NCBI GenBank assembly: GCA_030248225.1
Contig: JASANE010005121.1
Coordinates: forward strand, 1 to 64,000
Direction of reading: 5' to 3'
DNA from: Trileptium ribeirensis
Taxonomy: Eukaryota > Nematoda > Enoplea > Enoplida > Thoracostomopsidae
DNA: 64,000 nucleotides
How positions within the stretch are numbered: position 1 is the first letter of the stretch; every line of letters starts with the position of its first letter. The position numbers were made by a program, and so were the translations under genes. Positions 24,582 through 36,109 of the stretch are shown here, in pieces. The notes under the pieces were generated by a model that saw only the letters and a list, made by a program, of their open reading frames with translations, searched no databases and was not told the DNA's origin.

Positions 24582-24725
24582 TGTTTGCACTTGCGTTGTT
24601 ATTCATTCGCTTTCTGAGATTAAAAGGAACTGATCGACAGCTCTCAGAAAGAGCAATGGTTCGCAATGGTTTAACGCATGCTACCCGAGTTCTATTCCAG
24701 TTGCCGGCTTGAACTTGTCAAGTAT
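24582..24725 (+). mobile_element. Degenerate tRNA-derived SINE
   Basis: Starts TGTTTGCACTTGCGTTGTTA, matching the family 5' tip, then ATTCGCTTTCTGAG, an AATGGTTCGCAATGG box-A-like region and CGAGTTCTATTCC as a decayed box B. The order matches the copies at 18367 and 29140. Confidence 0.6.
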
Positions 24726-25977
24726 GGCGGCATCCACGAATTGATTTGGGATTTAGAGGGTCGATAGTTTTATACTAACGGCAATAAAACTGTAGGAGAG
24801 CAGTAATGATGTAGCACTAAATCATGTTTAAACGCAACGAATATCCAGTGTGGGCATATAAAGCAAATTGGATCAGGCAGATTGGGCAGATTTTGAAATC
24901 ATTCGACTGTACTCCTTAATACGGCTCGAATGGTATATAAACTAAATATAATGCGATTAGATTATACTGGGGACTATGACCGAAAGAACTCAATAAATTT
25001 TATTGTACATGGTTACCTTTCCGAGAGCGGACGTTAATCTCGGTGATATTACACATCTACGGGTAAGTCGCCTGAGATAACATAAAATTCAGGGCTAAAT
25101 CGGCGCACTTACAACCTAGCTACAAACAATAATAGCAAGAAGCGAACGTATATTAGCCTGAAACAACTGCGACGATCCCTAAAAATAGTGGGGGATGAGC
25201 ATATGTTTTCTTTAGTTCTTATTGCCGAATCTTGATTTCTTGGGGGGTGCAACCCCCTGATCCTCCGGGAATGGCCGCCCATGGCCTGAAACATGGGTTT
25301 TTTGACCCTAATGGTAAACGTACATGTATAATATCACAGTTAGATACGCGGACCTAGAAGCACATCCAAGAGAAAAAATCACCAAATACCTGCTTCGGTT
25401 ACTGAATTATTAGTGTTGCAACAAATTTTCACTTTTTACATTGTATTTAACGTAATGATTGTTAGCACTAGCTATATGATCTAATCTTTTAATTTTTATT
25501 AAAAGACTGAATTTTTTTTGTTTCGAACATTTCATAGTTTATCTTATTCGATATAGCACTTATCACAATCTACGTATCATGCGAACGTGACGCCTACCCT
25601 AGCTTACAACATAACATTGTAAGCAGAGAATGTACATCTTTGAGTTCATGAACTACAGGGCTGAAACATGCTTATTTCGAATTAATGTCTGCTATAAGCT
25701 AGGGTATAACCCATCGGTAAATATATACTATACTGCTCTCCTAGCATTACACTGCGGTGTTTTTACCTTAAAGAAGTAACAAGAAAGTAGGCCTACCCAC
25801 ATGGGGGCAGCATGCCTTTAGCTATGAATATATCAACTGCGGCTATTACAGAAAACTATATAAATCACAGTTACAATTTGAATAAATGACACTTATTTTC
25901 TCCATGCGCTGTCATTTTTGTAAATCCGAAGTCAAACACTTTTAGCACTGAATTTAAAATTCTTTATAAAAATTTTA
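24726..25977. other. Non-coding spacer with a GC-rich hairpin near 25236-25262
   Basis: No gene. GGGGGGTGCAACCCCC at about 25238-25253 is a self-complementary G/C run like others in this window (27310-27345, 29870-29950, 61734-61760). Confidence 0.4.
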
Positions 25978-26145
25978 AAAAGTTTTTATAAACTATTAAT
26001 ATAAATATATATATTAAAACTATTAAAACTATTAATAGTTTAAATTTAAAACTATTAATATTTATATATATTAGAACTATTAATATTTATATATTAAAAT
26101 ATTAATATTAAAACTATTAATATTTACATATATATATATATAACT
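25978..26145. repeat. Low-complexity AT tract, AACTATTAATATTTATATA units
   Basis: Repeats of ACTATTAATA-type units in almost pure A/T, self-complementary in places. A simple-sequence tract with no coding content. Confidence 0.8.
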
Positions 26146-26547
26146 TTAAATAAGTTAAAGGAATTGATGGATGCCATTGGAATCACAATTATTTATCTCT
26201 GTGTTCTTTAAATTATGCGAGACCGGGCCGTCTTACTACGTAAAACACTCAAATACAGTGGCAACCTCGGTAAGAGCATGTTGCTTGAAAACAGTGATGC
26301 ACGCAACATATCATAGCATAATTTTATATGAAAACTGTGAACATATTTTAGCGCAATACACAGAATCTTGTATAAACCATAATGGTTATTCACTGTAACT
26401 TGCATTAGTGTAGCTCAAACCGGTTGTATATATGTCATTTGTATGAAATTGTGTTCGGTTTTGTCACAAGCTTTATATGTACCCTATACTATCTGCTTTA
26501 ACTCATTAACACCCGAATTAATTAACGTATAATGCAATGTTTGGCAA
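26146..26547. other. Non-coding spacer
   Basis: Two overlapping ORFs of 65-75 codons on opposite strands, neither recognised. Confidence 0.4.
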
Positions 26548-26695
26548 GTGCACAGCAGTGACTCAGGTATCGAGCTCCGGTTATACGAGTGAGAGCGGCG
26601 TACGCAAGCCACTACGCTATCTCGGATCTGTTGCTAGGTTTCTTAAGGAACCGTGCAAAGCTAGCGAATAAAACACACGTGCAAATGTACCTCAT
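26548..26695 (-). mobile_element. tRNA-derived SINE (minus)
   Basis: Minus strand: CATTTGCACGTGTGTTTTA, ATTCGCTAGCTTTGCACGG, TTCCTTAAGAAACC, then a good box A (GATAGCGTAGTGGCTTGCG), CGTACGCCGCTCTCACTCG and a box B (GGAGCTCGATACC). The family order is fully preserved. No terminal A-rich tail is evident. Confidence 0.72.
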
Positions 26696-27199
26696 ACGAC
26701 AAACTAAGCTAATACAAAACTGCACAACTTGCGTTGTCGTTATTTGATTCCTTTTGCCATTAATGGATCAATACCAGGTTCTACTAATGAGTAAGCTCAG
26801 ATCTGCTACACAAATTCAGACTATTTATAGACATATAATTATTGTTTGTCTAGTTTATATTTTCAGACGTTGATGTGGAGTCGTTTCTTCAAAAATGGTG
26901 ACCAGCATGTGAAGTACGGCAAGAGGCACATTTAACTACGCTATTCAGAACAGCCACAGCAACTCGCTAATGTGAATGAGTAAAACTATTTGTACAAAGT
27001 AAACCTTTGTGCTAATGACCGAATGGATTTCTTGTTTACTGATGAATATTTGAGATTCAGATATGTCCCTAGTTTTACGTCGAAGTTTTTTGAGGTTTCG
27101 CAACAAACATAACAATGTCAGTGATGCACAGGACTGTGAATAGTATATTAAGCACAATTATAGTACAAAAGCAATGCTCTTAAAAATAGGTAATAGCAT
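26696..27199. other. Non-coding spacer
   Basis: No gene or repeat supported. Confidence 0.4.
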
Positions 27200-27534
27200 C
27201 TTTAGGTAGGAGTTTGGAATTTAAGATCGCCGTGAGCCGCTAACAGTAAAAACTGACATGACACATTGTTGTACGAAAAACAAACTCAAACTCAATATGT
27301 TTTCTGGGTCTTCGCAAAAGCAGGGGGAGCGACCCCCACTTATTGCTGACAAAAGTGAAAAAAGACTCTTTAGGTAGGAGTTTGGAATTTAAGATCGCCG
27401 TGAGCCGTTAACAGTAAAAACTGACATGACACATTGTTGTACGAAAACCAAACTCAAACTCTGTATGTTTTCTGGGTCATCGCAAAAGCAAGGGGAGCGA
27501 CCCCCATTTATTGCTGACAAAAGTGAAAAAAGAC
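27200..27534. repeat. 168-bp tandem duplication
   Basis: CTTTAGGTAGGAGTTTGG begins at 27200 and again at 27368. The two units are nearly identical (CCGCTAAC versus CCGTTAAC, AATATG versus TGTATG). Each carries a G/C hairpin, AGGGGGAGCGACCCCC in unit one and AAGGGGAGCGACCCCC in unit two. Confidence 0.92.
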
Positions 27535-27939
27535 TAACATATGGGTTTTAACAAAATGAATGTAAACGACCGCCCCCTACCCACTTTTAAAGAGCGCAGC
27601 AATGCTCCTGTATGTTTTACACGAAATTTACTTTTTCACAACTGAGCCTGTTTACATTATGTCGTAGTTTTACCCGTTTTAGCAACAATTATATACATCA
27701 TATATTCCATTTATTACAATGTGAAAACTTGTTAAAAGCAGTTCAATATCCATTTATTCGACTATTAATATAATGTTTTTGTAGTGGTGGAAGATTGAAA
27801 ATAGAGATAAGAACAAAACCAATTGGGCTTATTGCACTTACATGTAATATATAGATTAGGAACTTTTCTATCATGATAGGCATAACATTTCGGAAAGAAA
27901 ATAAACAATATCTAGAAGATTCATAAATCGTTAGTAATA
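27535..27939. other. Non-coding spacer
   Basis: No gene supported; the minus ORF at 27743-27976 ends inside the following satellite. Confidence 0.4.
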
Positions 27940-29045
27940 CCGTTGAAACTGCAAAACGTTTTTTGATTGACTGCAAATTGTAAACGCATAAAAGGTTTAG
28001 CTTTTAGCAGTAAATTAGGAAAAATAGCCATACAAACATTTATGTAATGCATTGAAAAAATGGTTTGAAACTGCAAAAGTTTTTTGATTGACTGCAATTT
28101 CTAAACGCATAAAAAGTTTAGCTTTCAGCAGTAAATTAGGAAAAATAGTCATACAAATATTTACGAAATGCATTGGAATAATGGTTTGAAACTGCATAAA
28201 GTTTTTTTGATTGACTGCAATTTCTAAATGCATAAAAGGGTTAGCTTTCAGCAGTAAATTAGGAAAAATAGTCATACAAATATTTACGAAATGCATTGAA
28301 AAAATGGTTTGAAACGGCAAAAAGTATTCTGATTGACTGCAATTTCTAAATGCATAAAAGGGTTAGCTTTCACCAGTACATCAGGAAAAATAGTCATACA
28401 AACATTAACAAAATGCGTTGGAAAAATGGTTTGAAATTGCACCAGGTTTTTTTATTGAGTGCAATTTCTAAATGCTTAAAAGGTTTAGCGTTCAGCAGTA
28501 AATTAGGAAAAATAGCCATAGAAACATTTATGTAATACATTGGAAAAATGGTTTGAAACTGCAAAAAGTTATTTGATTGACTGTAATTTCTAAATGCATA
28601 AAATAGTTAGCTTTCGGTTGTACATTAGGAAAAATAGTCATACAAATATTTACGAAAAGCGTTGGAAAAATGGTTTGAAGTTGCAAAAAGTATTTTGATT
28701 GACTGCAATTGCTAAATGCTTAAAAATGTTTAGCTTTCAGCAGTAAATTAGGAAAAATAGTCATACAAATATTTACTAAATGCATTGGAAAAATGATTTG
28801 AAACTGCAAAAAGTTTTTTTTTTTTGATTAACTGCAATTCCTAATGCTTAAAAGGTTTAGCGTTCAGCAGTAAATTAGGAAAAATAGCCATACAAACATT
28901 TATGTAAGTCATTGGAAAAATGGTTTGAAACTGCAAAAAGTTTTTGATTGACTGCAATTTCTAAATGCATAAAATAGTTAGTTTTCGGTAGTACATTAGG
29001 AAAAATAGTCATACAAATATTTACGAAATGCATTGGAAAAATGGC
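27940..29045. repeat. ~122-bp satellite, about nine units
   Basis: GATTGACTGCAATT and variants recur near 27965, 28087, 28209, 28330, 28452, 28573, 28696, 28826 and 28947, a spacing of 121-130 bp. Each unit also holds AAATTAGGAAAAATAG and CATTGGAAAAATGGTTTG. Units differ by scattered substitutions and short poly-T length changes. The ORFs at 28015-28320 and 28350-28535 are repeats read as protein. Confidence 0.95.
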
Positions 29046-29139
29046 ATCGGTTGGAAAAAATTGAGACAGAAACTAACAGTATAAACTATGTTTATATAGC
29101 TCATTAAAGCAAGAATTGGTTTGTTTAACAATGTTTAAC
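29046..29139. other. Short spacer after the satellite
   Basis: Unique AT-rich sequence. Confidence 0.4.
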
Positions 29140-29300
29140 AGAGACTCGCCCTCACCACGGATCGAACCCGGTTTGTTTGATGCCAAGCGGAGTATGCAAA
29201 CCACTGAGCTGTGCACTATTAAGACGCTGTTACTCCGTTCCCTAAGGAACCTCGCTAAGAGTACGAGTAACAACGCACATGCAAACGCGGTTAACGGGAA
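29140..29300 (-). mobile_element. tRNA-derived SINE (minus)
   Basis: Minus strand: CGTTTGCATGTGCGTTGTTA, TTAGCGAGGTTCCTTAGGG, a box A (CACAGCTCAGTGGTTTGC) and the best box B of the window (GGGTTCGATCCGTGG). This copy anchors the family as tRNA-derived. The overlapping ORFs 29073-29315 and 29116-29352 are artefacts. Confidence 0.78.
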
Positions 29301-29808
29301 AGGCTCAGTCAACACAGCGATTGGAAATACACGATATCGGATTAGGTTATGAAAACGTGAACGAACACGTATAGCGAAGCACTGTATAATACAATTAGCT
29401 CTGCCAATTTAGCTCCTTAGATTCCACATATGGGTATGCCTTGCATATAGAGCAATATAATATACAATAACTGAGCGACTTCAGCGGCCATCTACTGCTT
29501 TACGAAGATGTAAAATGAATTTGTTACATAAAAAGTGATTTAACAAAAGAATACATTGTTCCGAGTTTGTACGGCTGAAATAACACTGCAATAAGTAGTA
29601 TTAGCCATACATACTGACTGAAATGCATACTTGTCTGAAATTTCGTATTATCTGGGTTTCCAAACAAAATATTTGATATATCAAACAATATTCATACTGA
29701 TAGGTATAAATCATCTGCAGTTATTTTTATATATATTTTGGATCTTTCTTCTTCCAAAAATTGAAAACTTTTGTAAATTAATGTAATCAAGAGTGCAACT
29801 CTTCCCTG
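29301..29808. other. Non-coding spacer
   Basis: No gene or repeat supported. Confidence 0.4.
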
Positions 29809-30055
29809 CACTCACATATAAACCCGTGTTTGATGAAGCGGGCGTTTTTGACCTGATCCCCCAGCAGATTCTGGGGAGGTATCTCGGACCCCTCCCCCAG
29901 TTTTTTTTTTGGGGGGGGTAGGTCGGAGACCCCCCAACGTATGCGGGGTCCGAGCTACCCCCCAACCCCCAAAAGGGTCAGTGCATCTTGTCCCCCACGA
30001 GGTGGGGTCCGGCTGAACACACCCGCGTCATCAAACACGAGATTATATGTTAGTG
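29809..30055. mobile_element. ~247-bp MITE with GC-rich core
   Basis: The inverted ends share CAYATATAA and CGTGTTTGATGAMGCGGG: left 29809-29845, right about 30018-30055, roughly 37 bp with a few mismatches. The core is G/C-rich with opposed runs of C and G around a T run (29890-29920), so it could fold strongly. The similarity may extend outward through AGTGCA..CTCTTCCCT. No clear TSD. The minus ORF 29711-29965 is a by-product. Confidence 0.75.
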
Positions 30056-30654
30056 AAGAGAAATGTCATACTCTTCCCTCATGCACTTTTGATGTAATTT
30101 AGAGCAATAACTGAATGTTGCGATGGGCTGTTGGGACAAAACTACATCTTTTGCTCTGCACAGCTGGCCAGAACACAGTATCATAATACGTAAAAAGCAG
30201 AGCAATGTAATGAAATGGACAAGAAAACAGAAAAGTTAATATCCAACCAATGTAAGACAAATAGCTTAGATATGTCTACATCCTCATAGTATTTTTCTGG
30301 CTTCGATTCGTAACGAATGCAGCTTTTCTTTTGCATGTCTGGTATTAAGTCAGCAGTTTGTAGCACGTCACATGCAAAATTTATGCAGTACATGTTATGT
30401 AAAGATTATGTAAGGTTTTATTCTAAAAATTTAGATTGTTCAAATTGCCGATCATTAACTGTGTAGCTTTAATCCGAGCGCAAATTATTGTATGATATCC
30501 AACGAATTATAGATGACGCTTAAAATAGCCATTTAAGACGGTTGGAGTTCAGCGTCTGAAATATATAATTCTGTAATCACTGCTGTTACTCGACAACAAC
30601 CAATAACGTTTCAAAAAGTTGTAATGACTAAATTCGCTGAGTACTGTATGGTTG
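30056..30654. other. Non-coding spacer
   Basis: No gene supported. Confidence 0.4.
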
Positions 30655-30785
30655 TACGCATGTTGTTGTGTGCTCGATTAGCGCATAGTCTTGAAAATCA
30701 GAATAGCTCCGAAATAGCACAACTTCTAGTGAAAATCACTTTCACCGTTAGCGTTTCGGGTTCGATACCTATAACCACAACTACC
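30655..30785 (+). mobile_element. Degenerate tRNA-derived SINE
   Basis: GCATGTTGTTGTGTGCTCG, GATTAGCGCATAG, GAAATAGCACAACTTCTAG as a poor box A, and a good box B (CGGGTTCGATACC, about 30757). The order matches the family. Confidence 0.55.
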
Positions 30786-31264
30786 TATCGATGCTAGCAA
30801 AATACAAATCAAGTAAAGGGCTGCCGTAAAAATTTAGTATACTTTAAATTTAGTATTACTACACGTTTAGTTAAACCATGAATACACTTGATTTATTTGC
30901 AACCTAAATAATAAATCATGACTATGCAGCATTAATAGAAATATAGATACTTCCTAAGTCAGAAAATGATTCTGTTACAAATAGTACAACAGAAATTACA
31001 GGAAATAAATTAATAAAACACATTATTATATAAATATGTATATCATACATATACGCTTGATTAACAATTTTTACCACACACCAATGATTGATTAAACCTA
31101 TGGTTCCGCGTAAGTATGACATGCGTACTTCAGCGTATTCCTACGCAATCTCAACATCGGTTATTTAATGGTTTTATTGTCAGGGCAGTAGTATAATTTA
31201 TAATTCTCATCGAAGGTGTAACTGGTAGAATCACAATTCTATTACATACCCACGCTTTTCAATT
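30786..31264. other. Non-coding spacer
   Basis: No gene supported. Confidence 0.4.
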
Positions 31265-31530
31265 TCGCATGTTCTAAAATGTGGGGACCTGAAATTCGAT
31301 AGTCAGTGCCGCGACAAGGGCGTCTGAAGGTCCTCTAATATTTCTGCGTCCGAGGCTGCCAATAGAACAGTATAACTAGCGGTGTCCAAGGTCCAAAAGG
31401 AATAGGTGCCCGAGGCCCCTTACCAGAACAGCATAGAGAATAGTGTCTGAGGTCTACATAACCTGTAGTTTTCCATTTTTACATCAGACATGAAGGCTCT
31501 TGAGGCCCGGCTCTGCCTAAGGGTCAACAG
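31265..31530. repeat. Possible decayed minisatellite on GTGTCYGAGG
   Basis: Variants of GYGTCYGAGGTCC recur near 31317, 31348, 31382, 31408 and 31442, some with AGAACAGYATA between them. The spacing is irregular. It is GC-richer than its flanks. Identity is unclear. Confidence 0.4.
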
Positions 31531-32689
31531 CGGTTGTACGGGACCTTGACGGTGGTTAGCGTTTTCCGAAAACAAAGCGCCGCACTGATACAATTACATT
31601 TAGGTTTTGTTTCGAGCCGGTCTTACTATTTATATAAATGTGGTCAATCTCAAAGACAAAGCAACAAATTTGCAGTATTTGATTACAAACGTGGAAATGT
31701 GCATGCAATTTTACCATTTTGTGCTTATGTATTTAAGAAACCTTGTAGTATATTTTGCCCAAATTTCGATAGCGTTTTGTGGAAACTTGAATATAAATTT
31801 GTTAACCGTAATATCACGTTGGAAATAATATATTAATATTGAAGTAATGACAAAATTCCGGTTTACAAATATTAAGCTAGATATTCATTTAAACAATGAA
31901 TTGGTGAAAAAGTTTAGCAACCGCAAAGATACAACTGAAAATATTCCATTTTACCACAGAACCTGTAAAACTGCTAGAAGTAAATATATATTATCAAAAG
32001 AGGAATATTAAAAGTATTTTTCAAATTTTGAAATCTAAAACTTTAGCACATTGGCGTCCAAAAACAGTAATTATCACCGAAGGTAACAAACACAATTATT
32101 TTGATTTAAAATACAAAGAATCAAGCAACTAACTCAATCAATACTGAATCAAATTTTGATAATGATTAATAAATTACCGCGGTCCACGGTTAATAGTAAT
32201 ACTGAAAGGTTATGTCCAAAGCCGGAGTAACTATTTCTTAGTATTTGTGGCATGGATAATGATACTGATTTTGTTAAACTTCCACTAACTCAAGCTGTCA
32301 AATAATTACTGTAGTCATTTATCCAACTGCCTTAATTAAACCTAAGTTTATTCACAAACCTCATTTGATGCCGATATTCGGCAGCTGAGAACAGATTCAT
32401 ATATAAAGTATCTTACACTTGTCAATCGTTTTAAGTTCATGACGACAATACGTTTTATTTTGTCTCTCTGCGTTTATATACATTTTTTCATTGCTTTAGA
32501 TATAAAGAAATTATTTAATTGTCACCAAAATTGGTTTTAACCTAATTGCATTCAGTTTTAGGAGGAAGACTAAAGGTGAATGCGTTTCTGGTGCGTTACA
32601 CCAGATATATATAACAAATTATTGTCCTAAGAGTTAAATTGCTACTGTCGCTAAATAACTGAAGATACGCACTTCGACCATTGAAGCTG
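31531..32689. other. Non-coding spacer
   Basis: The ORFs at 31534-31836 and 31607-31828 overlap in two frames and show no domain. Confidence 0.4.
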
Positions 32690-33535
32690 ACAACACCTAT
32701 AAATTGATAGTTAGTCACAGCAAAATGGGACATCAACCAACAACGGCGTAACAACCGTTACGTAAGAGAAACAAGTACGAATACACGGCGCTCAGGGTTC
32801 AAAACAACCAACTACTCAACGTCGTGCTAACCAAAATCCTGCAGCGCAGCTCAGCACATCTGCAACTTCGATCACAACATCGCTTGTCGGCTCAACCTTT
32901 TGCTGCGAATATCAACTCCAGGGTGAGGACGACTGTTTCGCATATGGCAGCTGCGATGGGTGAATGCACAACTCATGTACTGGTCTTGACGCATAAATCA
33001 TTGCCGCAATTCAAGGAAATTCCTTTGTGAAAGTAGTTTGTAGCAGCTGTCAAAAGATTTCACGCCAGACAACCCCTGTGGCTGCCGAACGGTACATCAT
33101 TAATGCGCGTTTTAGCGCCATGCAAGCTCAAATGAACGAAATCGCGTCATCAATTGCTGTGATGAAACACTCTTTAAATCCCGCAACTTAAAACAAACAA
33201 TGCCTCCGCCATTGAACAATTGCAACCGCTGTCTTTTGCAGGAGTTGTGCAAGAACTACTGCTTATAAAACAAATTTCGTTCCCAACATCATCATAGCTG
33301 TCGGCAACCCTCATCGCCGATGTCTTCTAATTAAATGACTCACTGAAATATCTCTACTACAACCGGAACTTAGGTTAGATGTAAGAGTCCCCCTTTCTAA
33401 CCTTTTTATTGAATATTCTTGGTTGCTGCATATTCACACATCAAATTTATTATCCTCTATTTCGTTACGCCATGTATATCTATATGCACGTAATCTCGAT
33501 GTTCCATAAACCTTGACTTTGACTTTTACAGAAAT
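32690..33535 (+). pseudogene. LINE ORF1 remnant with PHD-like finger, plus LINE 3' end
   Basis: From about 32895 one frame reads CC..GEDDCFAYGSCDG, stop, MHNSCTGLDA, stop, IIAAIQGNSF and VVCSSCQK, ending about 33055. The cysteine/histidine order and the CDG[W->stop]MH position match a PHD finger, a domain found at the start of ORF1 in CR1-type LINEs. The next segment (RFSAMQAQMNEIASSIAVM) looks like the coiled coil that often follows. Two in-frame stops (TGA and TAA) kill it. Sequence then passes to a 3' end with ACCTTGACTTTGACTTTTA at about 33514-33532, similar to the TTGAC-type tail of the minus-strand LINE at 5890. ORF2 is absent, so the copy is internally deleted. Confidence 0.65.
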
Positions 33536-34989
33536 ATTCTGAATCGCCACAAAAAACGACGGTACCAGAGTGCATTGTTTAATTAAGTGTTAATTTAAGC
33601 ATTAGTCTGATTTGTCGCCAAAAATATATACTGTCAGTTGCTGCTTTATCAAATGTTCGTGGCTGTTAGATTCAAACTTATTTGCAGCACACACTATGGT
33701 GATACTTAATACGAGTCAACACAAAATATGATTAAATATATTTTTGTTTTATTACAATTCAAATGGAAAACATGTGCAATGGCTACGATATTAGTAATAA
33801 CTATATTAGCAGCATCAAGAATTTGAAATAATCGATGAATCGGAAATGTATAGTGGAAACTTTCCTACATCACTACACATAGTACCAAACATAAAGACTG
33901 TGGATAAATCTTCTCGTTTTTTCTACATTTCAAGTCTATCATATTTAGAAAAAATGCCTTATTTAGCCAATGATTGAAAACTAGATCTGGAAAGTAAGCA
34001 ACATTTTAATTATAAGACCGAAAAATATGCGAAAAAAATCAAGAATGCTTGTGTGCAGAGGTATGGTTATGCAACATTGCTGCATTGCCGCTGCAATCAA
34101 CCTTGTTAGTGATTATTGTCGTACATATTTTGAATGATTGGTCTTTTCCTTTAGCTCCCCAGTCCGAAATTGTCAATTTAGAAGACACGGCGACAATTTT
34201 TTTATTATTCGACTCAGCTCGATGAGCTGGTTCAGAATATATTGATTTTAGCCAGATTTAAACCGATATTTTTCGTTTTTAGTTCCCAATAGTACCCAAA
34301 AATTTCGAATTTTTTTTCGATAAATGCATAATTTTTAATATCATTCGAACCGCATTACCGATCTGAATTAACTGATGGTCAAATCAGCCAATCAGGTCAT
34401 GGGTTAGCGCCTTACGCTTAGGTAAAGTTTTAGCCTTAGCCTTAGGCTTAAGATGTCATATAAATGACAATAACTCCTTAACCCGTATTGATTAGAATAG
34501 TTTAATAAACTCTGCTTATTACCTGAAAATATCTGTACGACAGTTGAAAACACAAAAATATACAGCATAAAAAGAGCAAAATATCACACTAAGCTTACCC
34601 CTGAAATGAACATAAATGCCCTTTTTGCTCAAAATTTCGGAAGGATGCGGATAGGCCAGTATATGTATGTATATGGGTATAATTATACATATTAATACTC
34701 ATAGATAAATGTCGGTTGCTGGATACTTAGTCAGAGAATACGTAATATTACAGAACAAGAAACTATAAACTGATTCATTTTTTCAGTTTCTTCTTCATTT
34801 ATGATCAAAATGATAAATGTGGTATCGGCACTAAATTTTGTTGCTCAGTTTTATGCAAATTTTTTTAAAAAAAAAGGTTGCGCTTTTCTAATCCTCCTGG
34901 CGCAACTACATTTTATTTTCCACAAGATATTCCGTGCTTTCAGGAATTTTTAATGGTTAGTTCATTACATATTATACATTTTTCGGTAA
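33536..34989. other. Non-coding spacer
   Basis: No gene. A short run of TTAGCCTTAGCC/CTTAGG-type motifs lies at 34400-34450, reminiscent of the minisatellite inside the Merlin element at 61760. Confidence 0.4.
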
Positions 34990-35268
34990 ATTGATTGTGA
35001 TAGCATGGTCACCAAGAATTAAAATTTTGTATCATATTCACCACTGTACCACATTTTTTCAGGGAGTTTGAGATGGGTTTTAATTGATTGTGATAGCATG
35101 GTCACATAGAATTAAAATTTTGTATCATATTCACCACTGTACCACATTTTTCCAGGGAGTTTGAGACGGGTTTTAATTGATTGTGACAGCATGGTCACCA
35201 AGAATTAAATTTTTGTAGCATATTCACCACTGTACCACATTTTTTCAAGGAGTTTGAGGTGGGTTTTA
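34990..35268. repeat. 93-bp tandem repeat, three copies
   Basis: ATTGATTGTGAYAGCATGG starts at 34990, 35083 and 35176, exactly 93 bp apart. Units differ at a handful of positions. Confidence 0.94.
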
Positions 35269-36109
35269 AGAAAGACATTCGGCGAACCTGATTTGGTGAA
35301 AGAATTTCGTCTATCGTTATTTATTTGGTTATGCGGTCTTTCTCCGCCACAGATAAGTTATTAATTTGTTCGACATGCATAATAGGTGGTGCGCCTTAAC
35401 TTTTATCAGATCAGTGTTATAACGCTTCAGTGGTTTACAGAGGTGTTAGAGTGGAATATATAACAAACACAAAGCTTGTTATAGGTAGTTACATATAATG
35501 ACGAGTAGAAATGAACCCATACTCGCTCCCTTTCATCCTCGCTTCCGAGAAACTAGTATACAGCGTTATAGCTTCGTCATCTGATGGTAAAACAGTTAAA
35601 AAGCCAAAAGTACAAAAATATTAAATATTGCAAGTAAATTGAAAACTCTGCTGCTATTCGCTGAGATGTGTTAATTATTGCATATCAGTAATTTAGTAAT
35701 CGCACTTTCATATTGTAATGATACAAAGAATTAAGTTATAGTCTATTGCAATGAAACTCCCACAGGCACATGTCAAAGCAGAAGCCATTTTCAACATATG
35801 CACAGATGTGTTAGCGGCTTGAAATGGCTTTCTGGCCACCATTTATATAATTATAGTTGATGGAAAAGGTTAATAAAAACCGACTAAAATGATATTAGCC
35901 GTCTGTCTAGCTAACCATCCGGGGATTTGACTTATTATTAAATAAAAATTCCGAACGTAGCTTGTAATAAATGGACTTTTGTACAATTAAAAAAACAATG
36001 ATACAATTAATACTGAGACTAAGTTCCTACAAGAGCTTGCCAAAGATACGCCTGTTACACCGCAGTAAAATTAACATGTAGACTTGATAATGAGAATGGA
36101 AAAATGTAT
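35269..36109. other. Non-coding spacer
   Basis: No gene or repeat supported. Confidence 0.4.

Noticed and set aside
28015..28535. ORFs with repeated AVNQK and NICMTIFPNLLLKA peptides
   Set aside because: Translation of the 122-bp satellite.
23283..29045. Regular repeats as a possible CRISPR array
   Set aside because: Units are 122-168 bp with no short repeat/unique spacer structure, no cas genes, and the genome is eukaryotic.
29140..29300. A true tRNA gene (minus)
   Set aside because: Boxes A and B are present but no cloverleaf or acceptor pairing is seen, and the same unit with its leader recurs elsewhere; a SINE explains it.
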